Origin: Bacteroidota bacterium
Lineage (GTDB): Bacteria > Bacteroidota > Ignavibacteria > UBA10030 > SZUA-254
Length of the DNA stretch: 64,000 nt
Assembly (NCBI GenBank): GCA_020056225.1
Contig: JAGVIE010000037.1
Coordinates: 43,060-107,059, forward strand
Reading direction: 5' to 3'
Shown here one piece after another: positions 53,449 through 61,299 of the stretch (position 1 is its first letter; every line of letters begins with the position of its first letter). The notes below the pieces were generated by a model that was given only the letters and a program-made list of their open reading frames with translations, made no database searches and was not told the DNA's origin. Position numbers and translations under genes: made by a program.

Positions 53449-53577
53449 CTATCCTATGTTAGTGGGCATTGCGCTTATGAGTGAGCGAATCTTTTGTGTC
53501 ATGCGATTTGTATCATCACTGAGTTTCGTTGCTACTGCTCTTAGCCGCAGTTTGGTGCTTGAGTTAGATTTTATCAT
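53449..53577 (-). CDS. Small basic ORF (42 residues) between the two larger genes
   Basis: ATG at 53577 overlaps the last 14 nt of the upstream gene; the stop is 4 nt before the DUF6338 start. It encodes a basic helix-prone peptide beginning MIKSNSSTKLRLRAVATKLS and containing RMTQKIRSLISAMP. It fills the only sizeable gap in the operon exactly, which supports translation, but it has no recognisable family and no clear ribosome site. Confidence 0.45.
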   Translation of the reverse strand: MIKSNSSTKLRLRAVATKLSDDTNRMTQKIRSLISAMPTNIG

Positions 53578-54055
53578 TAGAAACAAACTTTGAAAGTTCT
53601 AGGATTTCAGAAATAAATCGCCTAAGGTCATCCGACAGCGTTTGTTCTCGGATTAATTTAAGCTCCTTTTCAAAGAAGCCTCTAAGGTAGAGACCGACAA
53701 GATATGATGCATTCGTTTCCTGAAGGTTGAAATCTCGCTTATCATAAGGGAGATCATCGTTAGTCGGATACTTCTCATCAAAGTACCTTCCCAGACTGAA
53801 TCTAGCTTCCTCAAGCGCTTGTTTTGCCATAAAAGCTTCGTCAATACCTAACGCCTTGCGAATTTGTTCCCCCGCTCGTTGGTTGAGACGACGAGGAAAA
53901 TACTTATTGTCATCCTTTGCATAAAGACAAATGAAACGTTCTGAGAAAAGAGTGTGTCCAGTTCCTGTTTCTTTGCCACTTGCGATGACGACGACTGGAA
54001 ATTCTCCTCTTATCTCTCGCCCAACATAAACTGTAAAGGGGTGTCCATTACTCAC
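53564..54055 (-). CDS. Hypothetical soluble protein heading the DUF6338 operon
   Basis: A 163-residue protein without signal peptide or membrane helix. The N-terminal third is beta-rich (FTVYVGREIRGEFPVVVIAS, ERFICLYAKDD); the rest is helical and charged (QALEEARFSLGRYFDEKYP, LIREQTLSDDLRRFISEIL). I do not recognise a domain. A good ribosome site (AAAAGGAGAA) precedes the ATG. It is followed by the 42-residue ORF, the DUF6338 gene and the small acidic gene, all in the same direction. A role in defence is a guess from location only. Confidence 0.65.
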   Translation of the reverse strand: MSNGHPFTVYVGREIRGEFPVVVIASGKETGTGHTLFSERFICLYAKDDNKYFPRRLNQRAGEQIRKALGIDEAFMAKQALEEARFSLGRYFDEKYPTNDDLPYDKRDFNLQETNASYLVGLYLRGFFEKELKLIREQTLSDDLRRFISEILELSKFVSNDKI

Positions 54056-54261
54056 ATTGGTTCTCCTTTTATTTGCACCAATAGGTGACTAACATTTGTA
54101 CAACCTTTATCTAACTTTTTTATTTTTTATCTTCTCAAAAATATTTCTACAAGAACTATGGGATGAATTCTTTCACATAGGTCAATCTCCACTTCATTAT
54201 CCCATTTTACATTCGCATGTAATATTAGCAAATGGATATGTCATTGTCAAATGCCAAGATA

Positions 54262-54807
54262 TTACTTACCCAGCACCTGCGATAACGCAGCATAAATAGC
54301 CGAGCCGCCGCAAATAATCCCCTCGTATCCCGCAACCGTCTTCAGCATCGCGTTACCGGTGATATCGCCAAGCGCAAGAAGAAAAAAGAGAACGGTTAAC
54401 GATGCAAAAACGAATTGAAGTTTCTTCGAGAGCTTCAATGTGCCAAAGAACATGACACCGGTGAAAAGTCCCCACATAAAAAGATACGCCGCCATTGCAA
54501 CGTTATCGGGCGCGTTCCCCCACCCCATTTTTGGCATCACGAGCAATGCGACTAACGAGAGCCAGAAAAAACCATACGATATGAATGCAGTAGTACCGAA
54601 CGTATTCCCTTTTTTCCAATCCATAATGCCTGCAATTACCTGTGCGATACCGCCATAGAATATTCCCATACCCAGAATCATTGTATCCAGCGGATAAAAT
54701 CCGGCGTTGTGTAGATTCAATAAAACGGTTGTCATGCCGAAGCCCATCAAGCCGAGCGGAGCCGGATTTGCGGTTGTGTCTTTTATGGTGATTAGTTCGT
54801 TCTGCAT
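54262..54807 (-). CDS. satP: Acetate uptake transporter (GPR1/FUN34/SatP family)
   Basis: A 181-residue six-helix channel-like protein for acetate/succinate uptake. The diagnostic [14 protein letters not shown] is at residues 15-28; further motifs are [35 protein letters not shown]. Length is normal. Monocistronic; the 206-nt spacer between it and the DUF6338 operon holds that operon's promoter region, but no gene. Confidence 0.94.
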   Translation of the reverse strand: MQNELITIKDTTANPAPLGLMGFGMTTVLLNLHNAGFYPLDTMILGMGIFYGGIAQVIAGIMDWKKGNTFGTTAFISYGFFWLSLVALLVMPKMGWGNAPDNVAMAAYLFMWGLFTGVMFFGTLKLSKKLQFVFASLTVLFFLLALGDITGNAMLKTVAGYEGIICGGSAIYAALSQVLGK

Positions 54808-54902
54808 TAATATTATCTCCTAAGTTTAAAATGTTCTGGGGATGCGGGATAATCTGTGGTGAAAATATACGAGGTTAGGGGAGAAAAAACAACTTTTGCC
54901 GG

Positions 54903-55020
54903 AGCGTCATGCTGAACTTGTCCTGAGCGAAGTCGAAGGATGTTCTTGGTCAGCATCTTTACAAAGTTAGCGATGTTTAGATCCCGACCAGTCCCGCTTT
55001 TTGAGCGGGACGGGATGACG
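54903..55020. repeat. Intergenic repeat with nested hairpins
   Basis: The segment TGCTGAACTTGTCCTGAGCG with its continuation GAAGTCGAAGGAT (from about 54908), and a perfect hairpin GTCCCGCT-TTTTG-AGCGGGAC (54991-55011) nested in ATCCC/GGGAT. Such words are widespread intergenic repeats in many genomes. An 81-residue minus-strand frame over it is an artefact of the repeat. Confidence 0.6.
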
Positions 55021-55072
55021 GGTTGACAACAGAAGAGAGGATGTTTGTTCTCTGTCAAGAAATTTAGTTTCG

Positions 55073-55627
55073 CTACAATCTTCTTCGTACTATCGGCATG
55101 AAAACAAATTTATCCAGAAGTGCAACAATAATGAATAGAACTGCTATGAAAGCAGTAAGGGTGTAATGTTTGTTTGTGTAAAGGAATGGAAAGGTATTTT
55201 TCACCCAGCCGCTGAAAGCAGAAATTCCGGTCGAGATACCGTCAGCGACAGAATCGTACGCCAATTGCGTCGCGGCTACCGATTCACTGACTCCTGAACT
55301 ATCTAATGAGCCTGTAAACTTCAGTACGCCATAAATCACGCTGATAATAGCAACAAGTCCGAAAAGCGGTGCGAGGTTTTTGAAAATCAACCAGACAATT
55401 GACGGAGATTCCCGGATACCTAATTGTTTAATAACACGAATGGTAAAATTAGGAGACGCTTTCTCGTGCGGTATATTTTTCAAAGATGAATCGAGAGAGC
55501 GGAGCAATTTTATCTCATCACTGCAAACGGTACACGACTGAATATGCATTTCGACTTTATTGCGAGTATCATCATCGGTCAATCCATCTAAATATTCCTG
55601 GAGCATTTCTAAAGTTAGGTGGTTCAT
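55073..55627 (-). CDS. Anti-sigma factor with zinc-finger (zf-HC2) domain
   Basis: A 184-residue membrane-bound anti-sigma factor. The N-terminal ZAS-type zinc motif has H28, C32 and C35 (VEMHIQSCTVC). There is a first membrane helix near 85-105 and a second near 157-177, with a periplasmic loop between them. Its start overlaps the ECF sigma gene by 4 nt, the usual arrangement, so it would hold that sigma factor inactive until a signal arrives. Confidence 0.88.
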   Translation of the reverse strand: MNHLTLEMLQEYLDGLTDDDTRNKVEMHIQSCTVCSDEIKLLRSLDSSLKNIPHEKASPNFTIRVIKQLGIRESPSIVWLIFKNLAPLFGLVAIISVIYGVLKFTGSLDSSGVSESVAATQLAYDSVADGISTGISAFSGWVKNTFPFLYTNKHYTLTAFIAVLFIIVALLDKFVFMPIVRRRL

Positions 55628-56199
55628 ACGGCTTTCTCCATTTGAAGTTCTTTCTGTAATCTTTCTAATATCAATACGCGGGCGCGGAAGAGATGTGTTT
55701 TAATCGTCCCGATCGGCAGATCAGTAACAGCTGCGATTTCTTCATGAGATAATTCCTGCAGATAAAACAGTGAAAGTATTGTTTGATATTTCGATGGCAG
55801 TGTATTCAATGTCTTCTTAACAAAATCGAACATGTCTCTCGTTTCGAAATCAGTTATATAGCCATGACCGACTGATTGCATATTACCGTTATAACCATTG
55901 TCATCATCGTATTCCAACAATTCGTATTCACATTTTCGCTTCCTGATTCTGGATATGCACACATTGTACAATATTCTGTAGAACCAAGTGCTAAACCGTG
56001 CTTTTCCTTCGAAGCGGTTTAAACCGTTATATGCACGAATAAACGCATCCTGCGAGGCTTCTTCGGCGTCTTCGCGATTTCTAAGCATCTTCAGCGCCAG
56101 GGTGAATGCCCTATCTTTATAACGATCTACCAGCCGGGTATAGTGATGCCTTGTTCCACCTCGCACTAACTCGATGATTTCATTATCCGATAGGTACAT
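55624..56199 (-). CDS. ECF-type RNA polymerase sigma factor (RpoE-like)
   Basis: A 191-residue group 4 sigma factor. Region 2 is present (LKMLRNREDAEEASQDAFIRAYNGLNRFEGKARFSTWFYRILYNVC), and region 4 has the helix-turn-helix LQELSHEEIAAVTDLPIGTIKTHLFRAR. It lies directly before its anti-sigma factor (4-nt overlap). A promoter-like element at 56213-56245, copied in opposite orientation at 56275-56307, suggests self-activation and activation of the divergent gene. Confidence 0.94.
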   Translation of the reverse strand: MYLSDNEIIELVRGGTRHHYTRLVDRYKDRAFTLALKMLRNREDAEEASQDAFIRAYNGLNRFEGKARFSTWFYRILYNVCISRIRKRKCEYELLEYDDDNGYNGNMQSVGHGYITDFETRDMFDFVKKTLNTLPSKYQTILSLFYLQELSHEEIAAVTDLPIGTIKTHLFRARVLILERLQKELQMEKAV

Positions 56200-56212
56200 A
56201 TATTCTTTGCTT

Positions 56213-56245
56213 CTTTAGACCACGATAACGGGAACAGGGTTTCAC
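56213..56245 (-). promoter_or_regulatory. ECF-type promoter reading into the sigma/anti-sigma operon
   Basis: On the minus strand: GTGAAACC, 11 nt, ATCGTGGTC, then TAAAG. It is identical at 25 of 33 positions to 56275-56307 with the same spacing. The -35 GAAAC and -10 GGTC boxes are typical of ECF sigma factors. The leader would be only about 10 nt. Confidence 0.75.
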
Positions 56246-56274
56246 GATTCATGTTACAAAATAATTTTGATAAA

Positions 56275-56307
56275 GTGAAACCTTGATCGAATCATCGCGG
56301 TCAAAAG
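56275..56307 (+). promoter_or_regulatory. ECF-type promoter reading into the DUF6249 gene
   Basis: GTGAAACC (56275-56282), 11 nt, ATCGCGGTC (56294-56302), then AAAAG. It is the mirror copy of the sigma-operon promoter and lies 45 nt before the DUF6249 start. Confidence 0.75.
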
Positions 56308-56351
56308 ATATAGAATTAAGAAATACTATCATTTTTTGAAAGGAACAGACA

Positions 56352-56705
56352 ATGGGTGCAGAAGAAGTTTTAATTCCTATAACAATGTTCATGTCGACAG
56401 CAGCTGTCCTTATAATCTGGCTAGTAACGCGCCACCGTGAACGTGTATCGATGATTGAAAAAGGATTAACAAGCGAGGAGATCAAAGCAATGTACCACAG
56501 AGAAATCAAACGCGATCCGCTGGCATCATTGAAATGGGGGCTGATGGCAGTACTGGCAGGTGCCGCAATTTTATTGGGGAATTACCTTCATGTACAATTT
56601 AATGTGGATGAAGGCGCTATATTCGGATTGGTTCTTTTATTCGTAGGTATCGGACTGGTAATGTTTTATTCCATCGCTTCAAAGAAACTGAACCAAACAC
56701 CATAG
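56352..56705 (+). CDS. DUF6249 domain membrane protein
   Basis: A 117-residue protein with three hydrophobic helices (VLIPITMFMSTAAVLIIWLV, LMAVLAGAAILLGNYL, AIFGLVLLFVGIGLVMFYSI) and the conserved RHRERVSMIEKGLTSEEIKAMY loop of DUF6249. GAAAGGA ribosome site before the ATG. It is divergent from an ECF sigma/anti-sigma pair and preceded by a matching ECF promoter, so it is a probable regulon member. Function unknown; it may act at the membrane in envelope stress. Confidence 0.85.
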   Translation: MGAEEVLIPITMFMSTAAVLIIWLVTRHRERVSMIEKGLTSEEIKAMYHREIKRDPLASLKWGLMAVLAGAAILLGNYLHVQFNVDEGAIFGLVLLFVGIGLVMFYSIASKKLNQTP

Positions 56706-56729
56706 TAATAATTTTCCGGAGAGGATACG

Positions 56730-56760
56730 AAAAAGGGGTCCGAACTCAGACCCCTTTTTT
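56730..56760. terminator. Bidirectional terminator between DUF6249 gene and ferritin
   Basis: Arms AAAAAGGGGTC (56730-56740) and GACCCCTTTTT (56749-56759) with an 8-nt loop; A-run on one side and T-run on the other, so it can end both converging transcripts. Confidence 0.9.
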
Positions 56761-56777
56761 ATATTTTGGTATTACCG

Positions 56778-57269
56778 TTACTTCCGCTCCGCTAATCTTC
56801 TATCCATCATCATCAGACTTACGGGCGAATCACCGAGCATCTCTAATTGGTTGATAATTTCGGTATCGTTCTTCTCTTCTTCAACCTGTTCGTTAATGAA
56901 CCATTGAAGCAGAATTTGCGAGGCGTAATCTTTTTCTTTAACCGCCAACTCGTACAATTTGGTAATCGACCTGGTGATCTTCAATTCATGTTCGAGCACT
57001 TGTTTGAAAATATCTATAGGCGATTTAAATTTTGCAGGCGGCTGGGCAATCCCTTTATATACAACACTCCCGCCCCTGTCATAAACATAGCCGTAAAACT
57101 TCATAGCATGTGAGCGTTCTTCTTCTGCCTGAACTTTCATCCAATGCGCGAATCCGGAAAGATTCTCCGTATCAAAGTGTGCCGCCATGGCAAGGTATAG
57201 ATACGATGAATATAATTCTTCATTTATTTGAGTATTGATTGCGTCTTGCATCGATTTAGATAGTGTCAT
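56778..57269 (-). CDS. ftnA: Ferritin (FtnA-like)
   Basis: A 163-residue iron-storage protein; 24 subunits form a cytoplasmic shell that oxidises and stores iron. Ferroxidase ligands are in place: E18, E51, H54, E95, E127 and E130 (motifs INEELYSSYLYLAMA, AEEERSHAMKFY and FINEQVEEEKN). No heme-binding methionine typical of bacterioferritin. Monocistronic. Confidence 0.95.
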   Translation of the reverse strand: MTLSKSMQDAINTQINEELYSSYLYLAMAAHFDTENLSGFAHWMKVQAEEERSHAMKFYGYVYDRGGSVVYKGIAQPPAKFKSPIDIFKQVLEHELKITRSITKLYELAVKEKDYASQILLQWFINEQVEEEKNDTEIINQLEMLGDSPVSLMMMDRRLAERK

Positions 57270-57396
57270 AAATCCCCTTCATTATTACGTTTGACATGAA
57301 ATTGTGTATGCGTATTTCAATTTACTACATTTTTACATCTGATGCAGGTTTTAGGATTAAGATCCAAAAATAATTTCTAAAATGATCGATCTAATC

Positions 57397-58908
57397 TTAT
57401 ATCTGTCGGAGTTTGCTTTTTCTGAATCCATACATAAAATAAATAACCATCCCGATGCATAGCCAGATAAAAAACCTCCACCAGGTCACCCACGGTAAAC
57501 CCAACATTAAATAAATACACGAAGCAATGCCCAGAAGCGGTACGTATGGGACAAGCGGTGTCCGGAAAGCCCTGGGACGATCAGGGTCTTTATACCGCAG
57601 AATGATGACACCTGCACAAACGAGAACGAAGGCGAAAAGTGTTCCAATGTTCGTTAACTCAACAATTTCATTGATATTCGCGACGGCAGAAATAATAGCA
57701 ACAACGACTCCAGTCCAGATTGTGGTAACGTGCGGAGTTTGGTACTTTGGGTGAACTTTGGCAAAGTATGCCGGTAACAGTCCATCCCTCGACATTGAGA
57801 AGAAAATACGCGGTTGACCATATTGAAAAACCAAAAGAACCGCAGTCATGGCAACCACCGCACCCATAGCAACAATACCAGCGGAGACATCGGCACCAAC
57901 GTAAGCAAATGCAGCGGCGAGCGGGTCGGCAACACCGAGTTTATTCCACGGGACCATTCCCGTCAGTACGCCGGCAACAATAATATAAAGGATAGTGCAA
58001 ATAATCAGTGAACCGATTATCCCGATCGGCATGTCGCGTTCGGGACGTTTACATTCTTCTGCCGCAGTCGAGATTGCATCGAAGCCGATGTATGCAAAGA
58101 AGATTAAGCTCGCACCCACCCACACACCTGGGAATCCATTCGGCATGAACGGCGACCAGTTTTCAGGCTGTACGTATTTGATACCCGAGTAGATAAAGAA
58201 GAATAGGATAACAAGTTTGATTGCAACCATGACGTTATTGGCGCGCGCGGATTCTTTTACTCCAATAACGAGCAGCCAGGTAATAATCATAACGATAGCG
58301 GCGGCGAGAAAGTTGAAAATAATGGGAATACCGGCAATCGTCGGGTGATCGATCCATGCTTGATAGAAAAGCGAAATCGAGGGATCGACCTGTCCTCCCG
58401 CTTGTATCACAGCATTGCCTGCTTGAACGGCGCTCCTGTAATCGACTGATATCCATGCGGGAATATCGAACCCGATACCGGCGCACAACTGATGAAAGTA
58501 TGCCGCCCATGCTATCGCTACAGCAACATTCCCCACGGCGTATTCAATGATGAGATCCCATCCGATAATCCATGCGACTAATTCGCCGAGGGTGGCGTAA
58601 GAATACGTGTAGGCGCTCCCGGAGATGGGAACCGATGAAGCAAACTCTGCATAACACAATCCGCAAAATGCACAGGCGACCGCGGTTAGGAAAAAAGAAA
58701 GGATAATTGCAGGTCCGGCACCCGGGCGCATTGCATCACCTGCGACAGCAGTTCCCACTGTTGCGAAAATACCTGAACCGATAATAGCACCGATGCCGAG
58801 CGCGATTAAATCTACGGGACCAAGCACACGCTTCAGCTTTGTTGATGCAGTCTCGGATTCATGAATAATTCGATCAAGACTTTTCGTTTTGAATAATTGC
58901 CTGAACAT
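57397..58908 (-). CDS. APC family amino-acid permease (CAT group)
   Basis: A 503-residue cationic-amino-acid-transporter-type permease with about 13-14 helices. Motifs are IGAIIGSGIFATVG (39-52), GLCYAEFASSVPISGSAYTYSY, FFAYIGFDAISTAAEECKRPERDMP and the C-terminal PWVTWWRFFIWLCIG. Distinct from the APC gene at 46.2 kb, which belongs to another subgroup. Monocistronic. Confidence 0.93.
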   Translation of the reverse strand: MFRQLFKTKSLDRIIHESETASTKLKRVLGPVDLIALGIGAIIGSGIFATVGTAVAGDAMRPGAGPAIILSFFLTAVACAFCGLCYAEFASSVPISGSAYTYSYATLGELVAWIIGWDLIIEYAVGNVAVAIAWAAYFHQLCAGIGFDIPAWISVDYRSAVQAGNAVIQAGGQVDPSISLFYQAWIDHPTIAGIPIIFNFLAAAIVMIITWLLVIGVKESARANNVMVAIKLVILFFFIYSGIKYVQPENWSPFMPNGFPGVWVGASLIFFAYIGFDAISTAAEECKRPERDMPIGIIGSLIICTILYIIVAGVLTGMVPWNKLGVADPLAAAFAYVGADVSAGIVAMGAVVAMTAVLLVFQYGQPRIFFSMSRDGLLPAYFAKVHPKYQTPHVTTIWTGVVVAIISAVANINEIVELTNIGTLFAFVLVCAGVIILRYKDPDRPRAFRTPLVPYVPLLGIASCIYLMLGLPWVTWWRFFIWLCIGMVIYFMYGFRKSKLRQI

Positions 58909-58981
58909 CCGCTATTAGATTGAATTCATTTTATGATTAGCAAACTTAAGGAAAGAATTTGATAGAATCAAGAGATAATGT

Positions 58982-59212
58982 TTATGGACCAGGCGCCTCA
59001 AAAGCCTGTGAGGAGAGGATTGTTTTCGCTTCTTCGAGATTTTTTGGATTAACGAGAACCTCTACACCCTCGCTTTGCTGTAGCGGCGGCATCATATGCC
59101 CGGTATCCTCATATTTAAGATAAGATTCGATGCCTGCGGCGGCAAGTGTCGCCTGAGCAAGTTCTGCCTCTATTTCGTTTGAATATGTCGCAACTGCAAT
59201 ATACCCTTCCAT
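58982..59212 (-). CDS. DUF2007 domain protein
   Basis: A 76-residue protein (MEGYIAVATYSNEIEAELAQ ... AAGIESYLKYEDTG ... VEVLVNPKNLEEAKTIL), the full DUF2007 pattern, a ferredoxin-like fold described as a putative signal-transducing or PII-like domain. I chose the internal ATG over a TTG five codons upstream. Lies between an amino-acid permease and the pilus ATPase. Function unknown. Confidence 0.85.
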   Translation of the reverse strand: MEGYIAVATYSNEIEAELAQATLAAAGIESYLKYEDTGHMMPPLQQSEGVEVLVNPKNLEEAKTILSSQAFEAPGP

Positions 59213-59296
59213 GACGGCACCCTTCAATTTATTCTAAGATTAATATCTTACATAGAACGTACTGAATCTTATCTTCAGATGCAAAACATCTTGGGA

Positions 59297-61159
59297 TCAA
59301 TCATCGATTGTTGTACTGGCAACCTCTTCAAGAGTAGTGACGCCCTGCCTGAGTAATTCAATTCCCGACTGACGCAAAGTACGCATCCCTTGTTTGATTG
59401 CCAATTGGCGGAGCGCTTCTTCATTTATCGAGGAACCAGATTCCATAATGAGCTGTCGAATTTCCTTGGTAAAATAAAGAACTTCATGGATGGCTGTCCG
59501 CCCCTTATATCCTTTCAAACAGTGCAAACATCCAACCGGACGATAGAATTTCATCCCGGCAGAATCTTCCTTAGTGATGCCGAGCCGCTCCAACGTAATC
59601 GGTAATATTTCAGTATCAACAATTTTACATCTACCGCAAAGCTTTCGCAGAAGCCGTTGGGCGACGATGATGTTAATCGAGTATGCAAGAAGAAACGGCT
59701 CGATACCCATTTTATACAGCCGTGCGATAACGCTCGGCGCATCGTTAGTATGAAGTGTTGAGAATGTCAGATGTCCTGTATTTGCAAGTTTGATTGCAAG
59801 ATCTGCTGTTTGCCTATCACGAATTTCGCCCACCATCACTATATCGGGATCGTGTCGAAGGATTGCGCGAAGAGCTTCTTCAAAACTCAGCTTTGGATTT
59901 AGTTTAACCTGTCGGGCGCCGTCGATGAAGTATTCTACCGGATCTTCAACTGTTATTATATTATAAGCCGGATTCATCACTGCCCTTACCGCGGCTAAAA
60001 GAGTTGTGCTCTTTCCGCAGCCGGTGGGTCCGGTTAAAATGACTATCCCGTATGGTTTCGAGATGGCTTTTTTAAAAAGTTCAAGCGCCTCATTTTGAAG
60101 TCCGATGTTATCGATTGTGATACTCGATTCAGGATCCCGAAGAACACGCAGTACGATAGATTCAAGCTTGACTTTGAGTTCCTTGCCGATCAACGGAATA
60201 ATCGAAACACGGAATCTTATAATTTTATTGTCGATTGTTATCTGAACAAAACCATCCTGAGCCATATTGCGTTCAAACCGATCCGTTCCCTTGGCGATAT
60301 CTTTGATGACGGCGGCTACTGCATCAGCCCTTAAATCATCAATCGCCTGCCATAATGAGAGGCGTCCGTCAATACGAAAATGAATTTCTGTTTTCCGTGC
60401 ACCTTTAGGAACAATGTGGATGTCGCTAGCATTCAACCGCACGGCATCGGCTAGAAAATTATCGACCATCTCATTCAGGTGCCCTTTTCGGATTTCTTCA
60501 TCCAGCTCATCGATTTGAACATCCTGGTCTTCATCTAAATATTCTATTGATGAAGCCTTCGATGGTCTGCTCTGCGAATCTGCAATCAGCTCCCTGAAAA
60601 GGGAATCATAATTATTCCATGAGATATAACAGATCTCGTGTTTCGGATATTGGAATGCGCGCGCAATCGTGGTGATTTCCGAATTGGACGGATCCGGTGT
60701 TACAACCTGCAGTTTGGATGAATCGCCATCAGCAACCTGAAACGGCAAGACCTTATTCAGGAGTGCTGTTTCATGAATCTTCTGTGGAAGTCCGGCAAGA
60801 ATACGATTAATGAATTGAATGCGCTCACGTTCGATTCCGGATGGATCCAGATCGATAGTCTTGAATGAATAGTACCTTGCAAACTCAGCGTACACAGCTT
60901 CTCTATTAGCGCCAAATTCATCTATGAGAATTTGGAAGAGAAACCGCTTTTCATTTCCATCGTTTGATTTTTTAAATGCAACTGCGCCATTAACGTTTTC
61001 TCGTGTTACAATATTTTTTCTTATGAGCGATTCGATGAAGCCGGTCACTCCATCGGCAATGAAAGGTTGTTTTTTCCCATTCGATGATTCACTCGACGTA
61101 GACAATTTATTGGAATCTTCGGATGCAGAATTCATATTTGTTTCGGCAGATACTGGCAT
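59297..61159 (-). CDS. pilB: Type II secretion / type IV pilus assembly ATPase (GspE/PilB)
   Basis: A 620-residue traffic ATPase that powers pseudopilus or pilus extension at the inner membrane. The N-terminal GspE_N domain (about 40-180) is followed by the ATPase core: ASDIHIVPKG, Walker A GPTGCGKSTTLL, the Asp box TVEDPVEYFIDGARQVKLN, Walker B IVMVGEIRDRQTADLA and the His box FSTLHTNDAPSVIARL. A C-terminal tetracysteine zinc motif (LCGRCK ... CLHCLKG) is complete. Three pseudopilin-like genes lie just upstream in the same direction, separated by a terminator. Confidence 0.93.
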   Translation of the reverse strand: MPVSAETNMNSASEDSNKLSTSSESSNGKKQPFIADGVTGFIESLIRKNIVTRENVNGAVAFKKSNDGNEKRFLFQILIDEFGANREAVYAEFARYYSFKTIDLDPSGIERERIQFINRILAGLPQKIHETALLNKVLPFQVADGDSSKLQVVTPDPSNSEITTIARAFQYPKHEICYISWNNYDSLFRELIADSQSRPSKASSIEYLDEDQDVQIDELDEEIRKGHLNEMVDNFLADAVRLNASDIHIVPKGARKTEIHFRIDGRLSLWQAIDDLRADAVAAVIKDIAKGTDRFERNMAQDGFVQITIDNKIIRFRVSIIPLIGKELKVKLESIVLRVLRDPESSITIDNIGLQNEALELFKKAISKPYGIVILTGPTGCGKSTTLLAAVRAVMNPAYNIITVEDPVEYFIDGARQVKLNPKLSFEEALRAILRHDPDIVMVGEIRDRQTADLAIKLANTGHLTFSTLHTNDAPSVIARLYKMGIEPFLLAYSINIIVAQRLLRKLCGRCKIVDTEILPITLERLGITKEDSAGMKFYRPVGCLHCLKGYKGRTAIHEVLYFTKEIRQLIMESGSSINEEALRQLAIKQGMRTLRQSGIELLRQGVTTLEEVASTTIDD

Positions 61160-61242
61160 GTTTTACTTTCCTAATAAATCAGAGCTTATAAATATCGCAT
61201 CTTAACACAAAATTCTAATGAGAATATAGCTCTTTTTTATCA

Positions 61243-61282
61243 AAAAAAAAATGGACGATGGCATAAAGCCAACCGTCCATTT
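61243..61282 (-). terminator. Intrinsic terminator of the pseudopilin-like operon
   Basis: On the minus strand, AATGGACGGTTGGC (61282-61269) pairs with GCCATCGTCCATT (61263-61251) with a 5-nt loop and one bulge, followed by a run of T (61252-61243). It separates the three pseudopilin-like genes from pilB. Confidence 0.85.
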
Positions 61283-61299
61283 CGGAGGGTACTGATTAT

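Noticed and set aside
54813..55058. 81-residue minus-strand open frame after the acetate transporter
   Set aside because: It lies over the intergenic hairpin repeat; the peptide (ILRLRSGQVQHDAPAK) is the translation of a widespread repeat word and has no domain.
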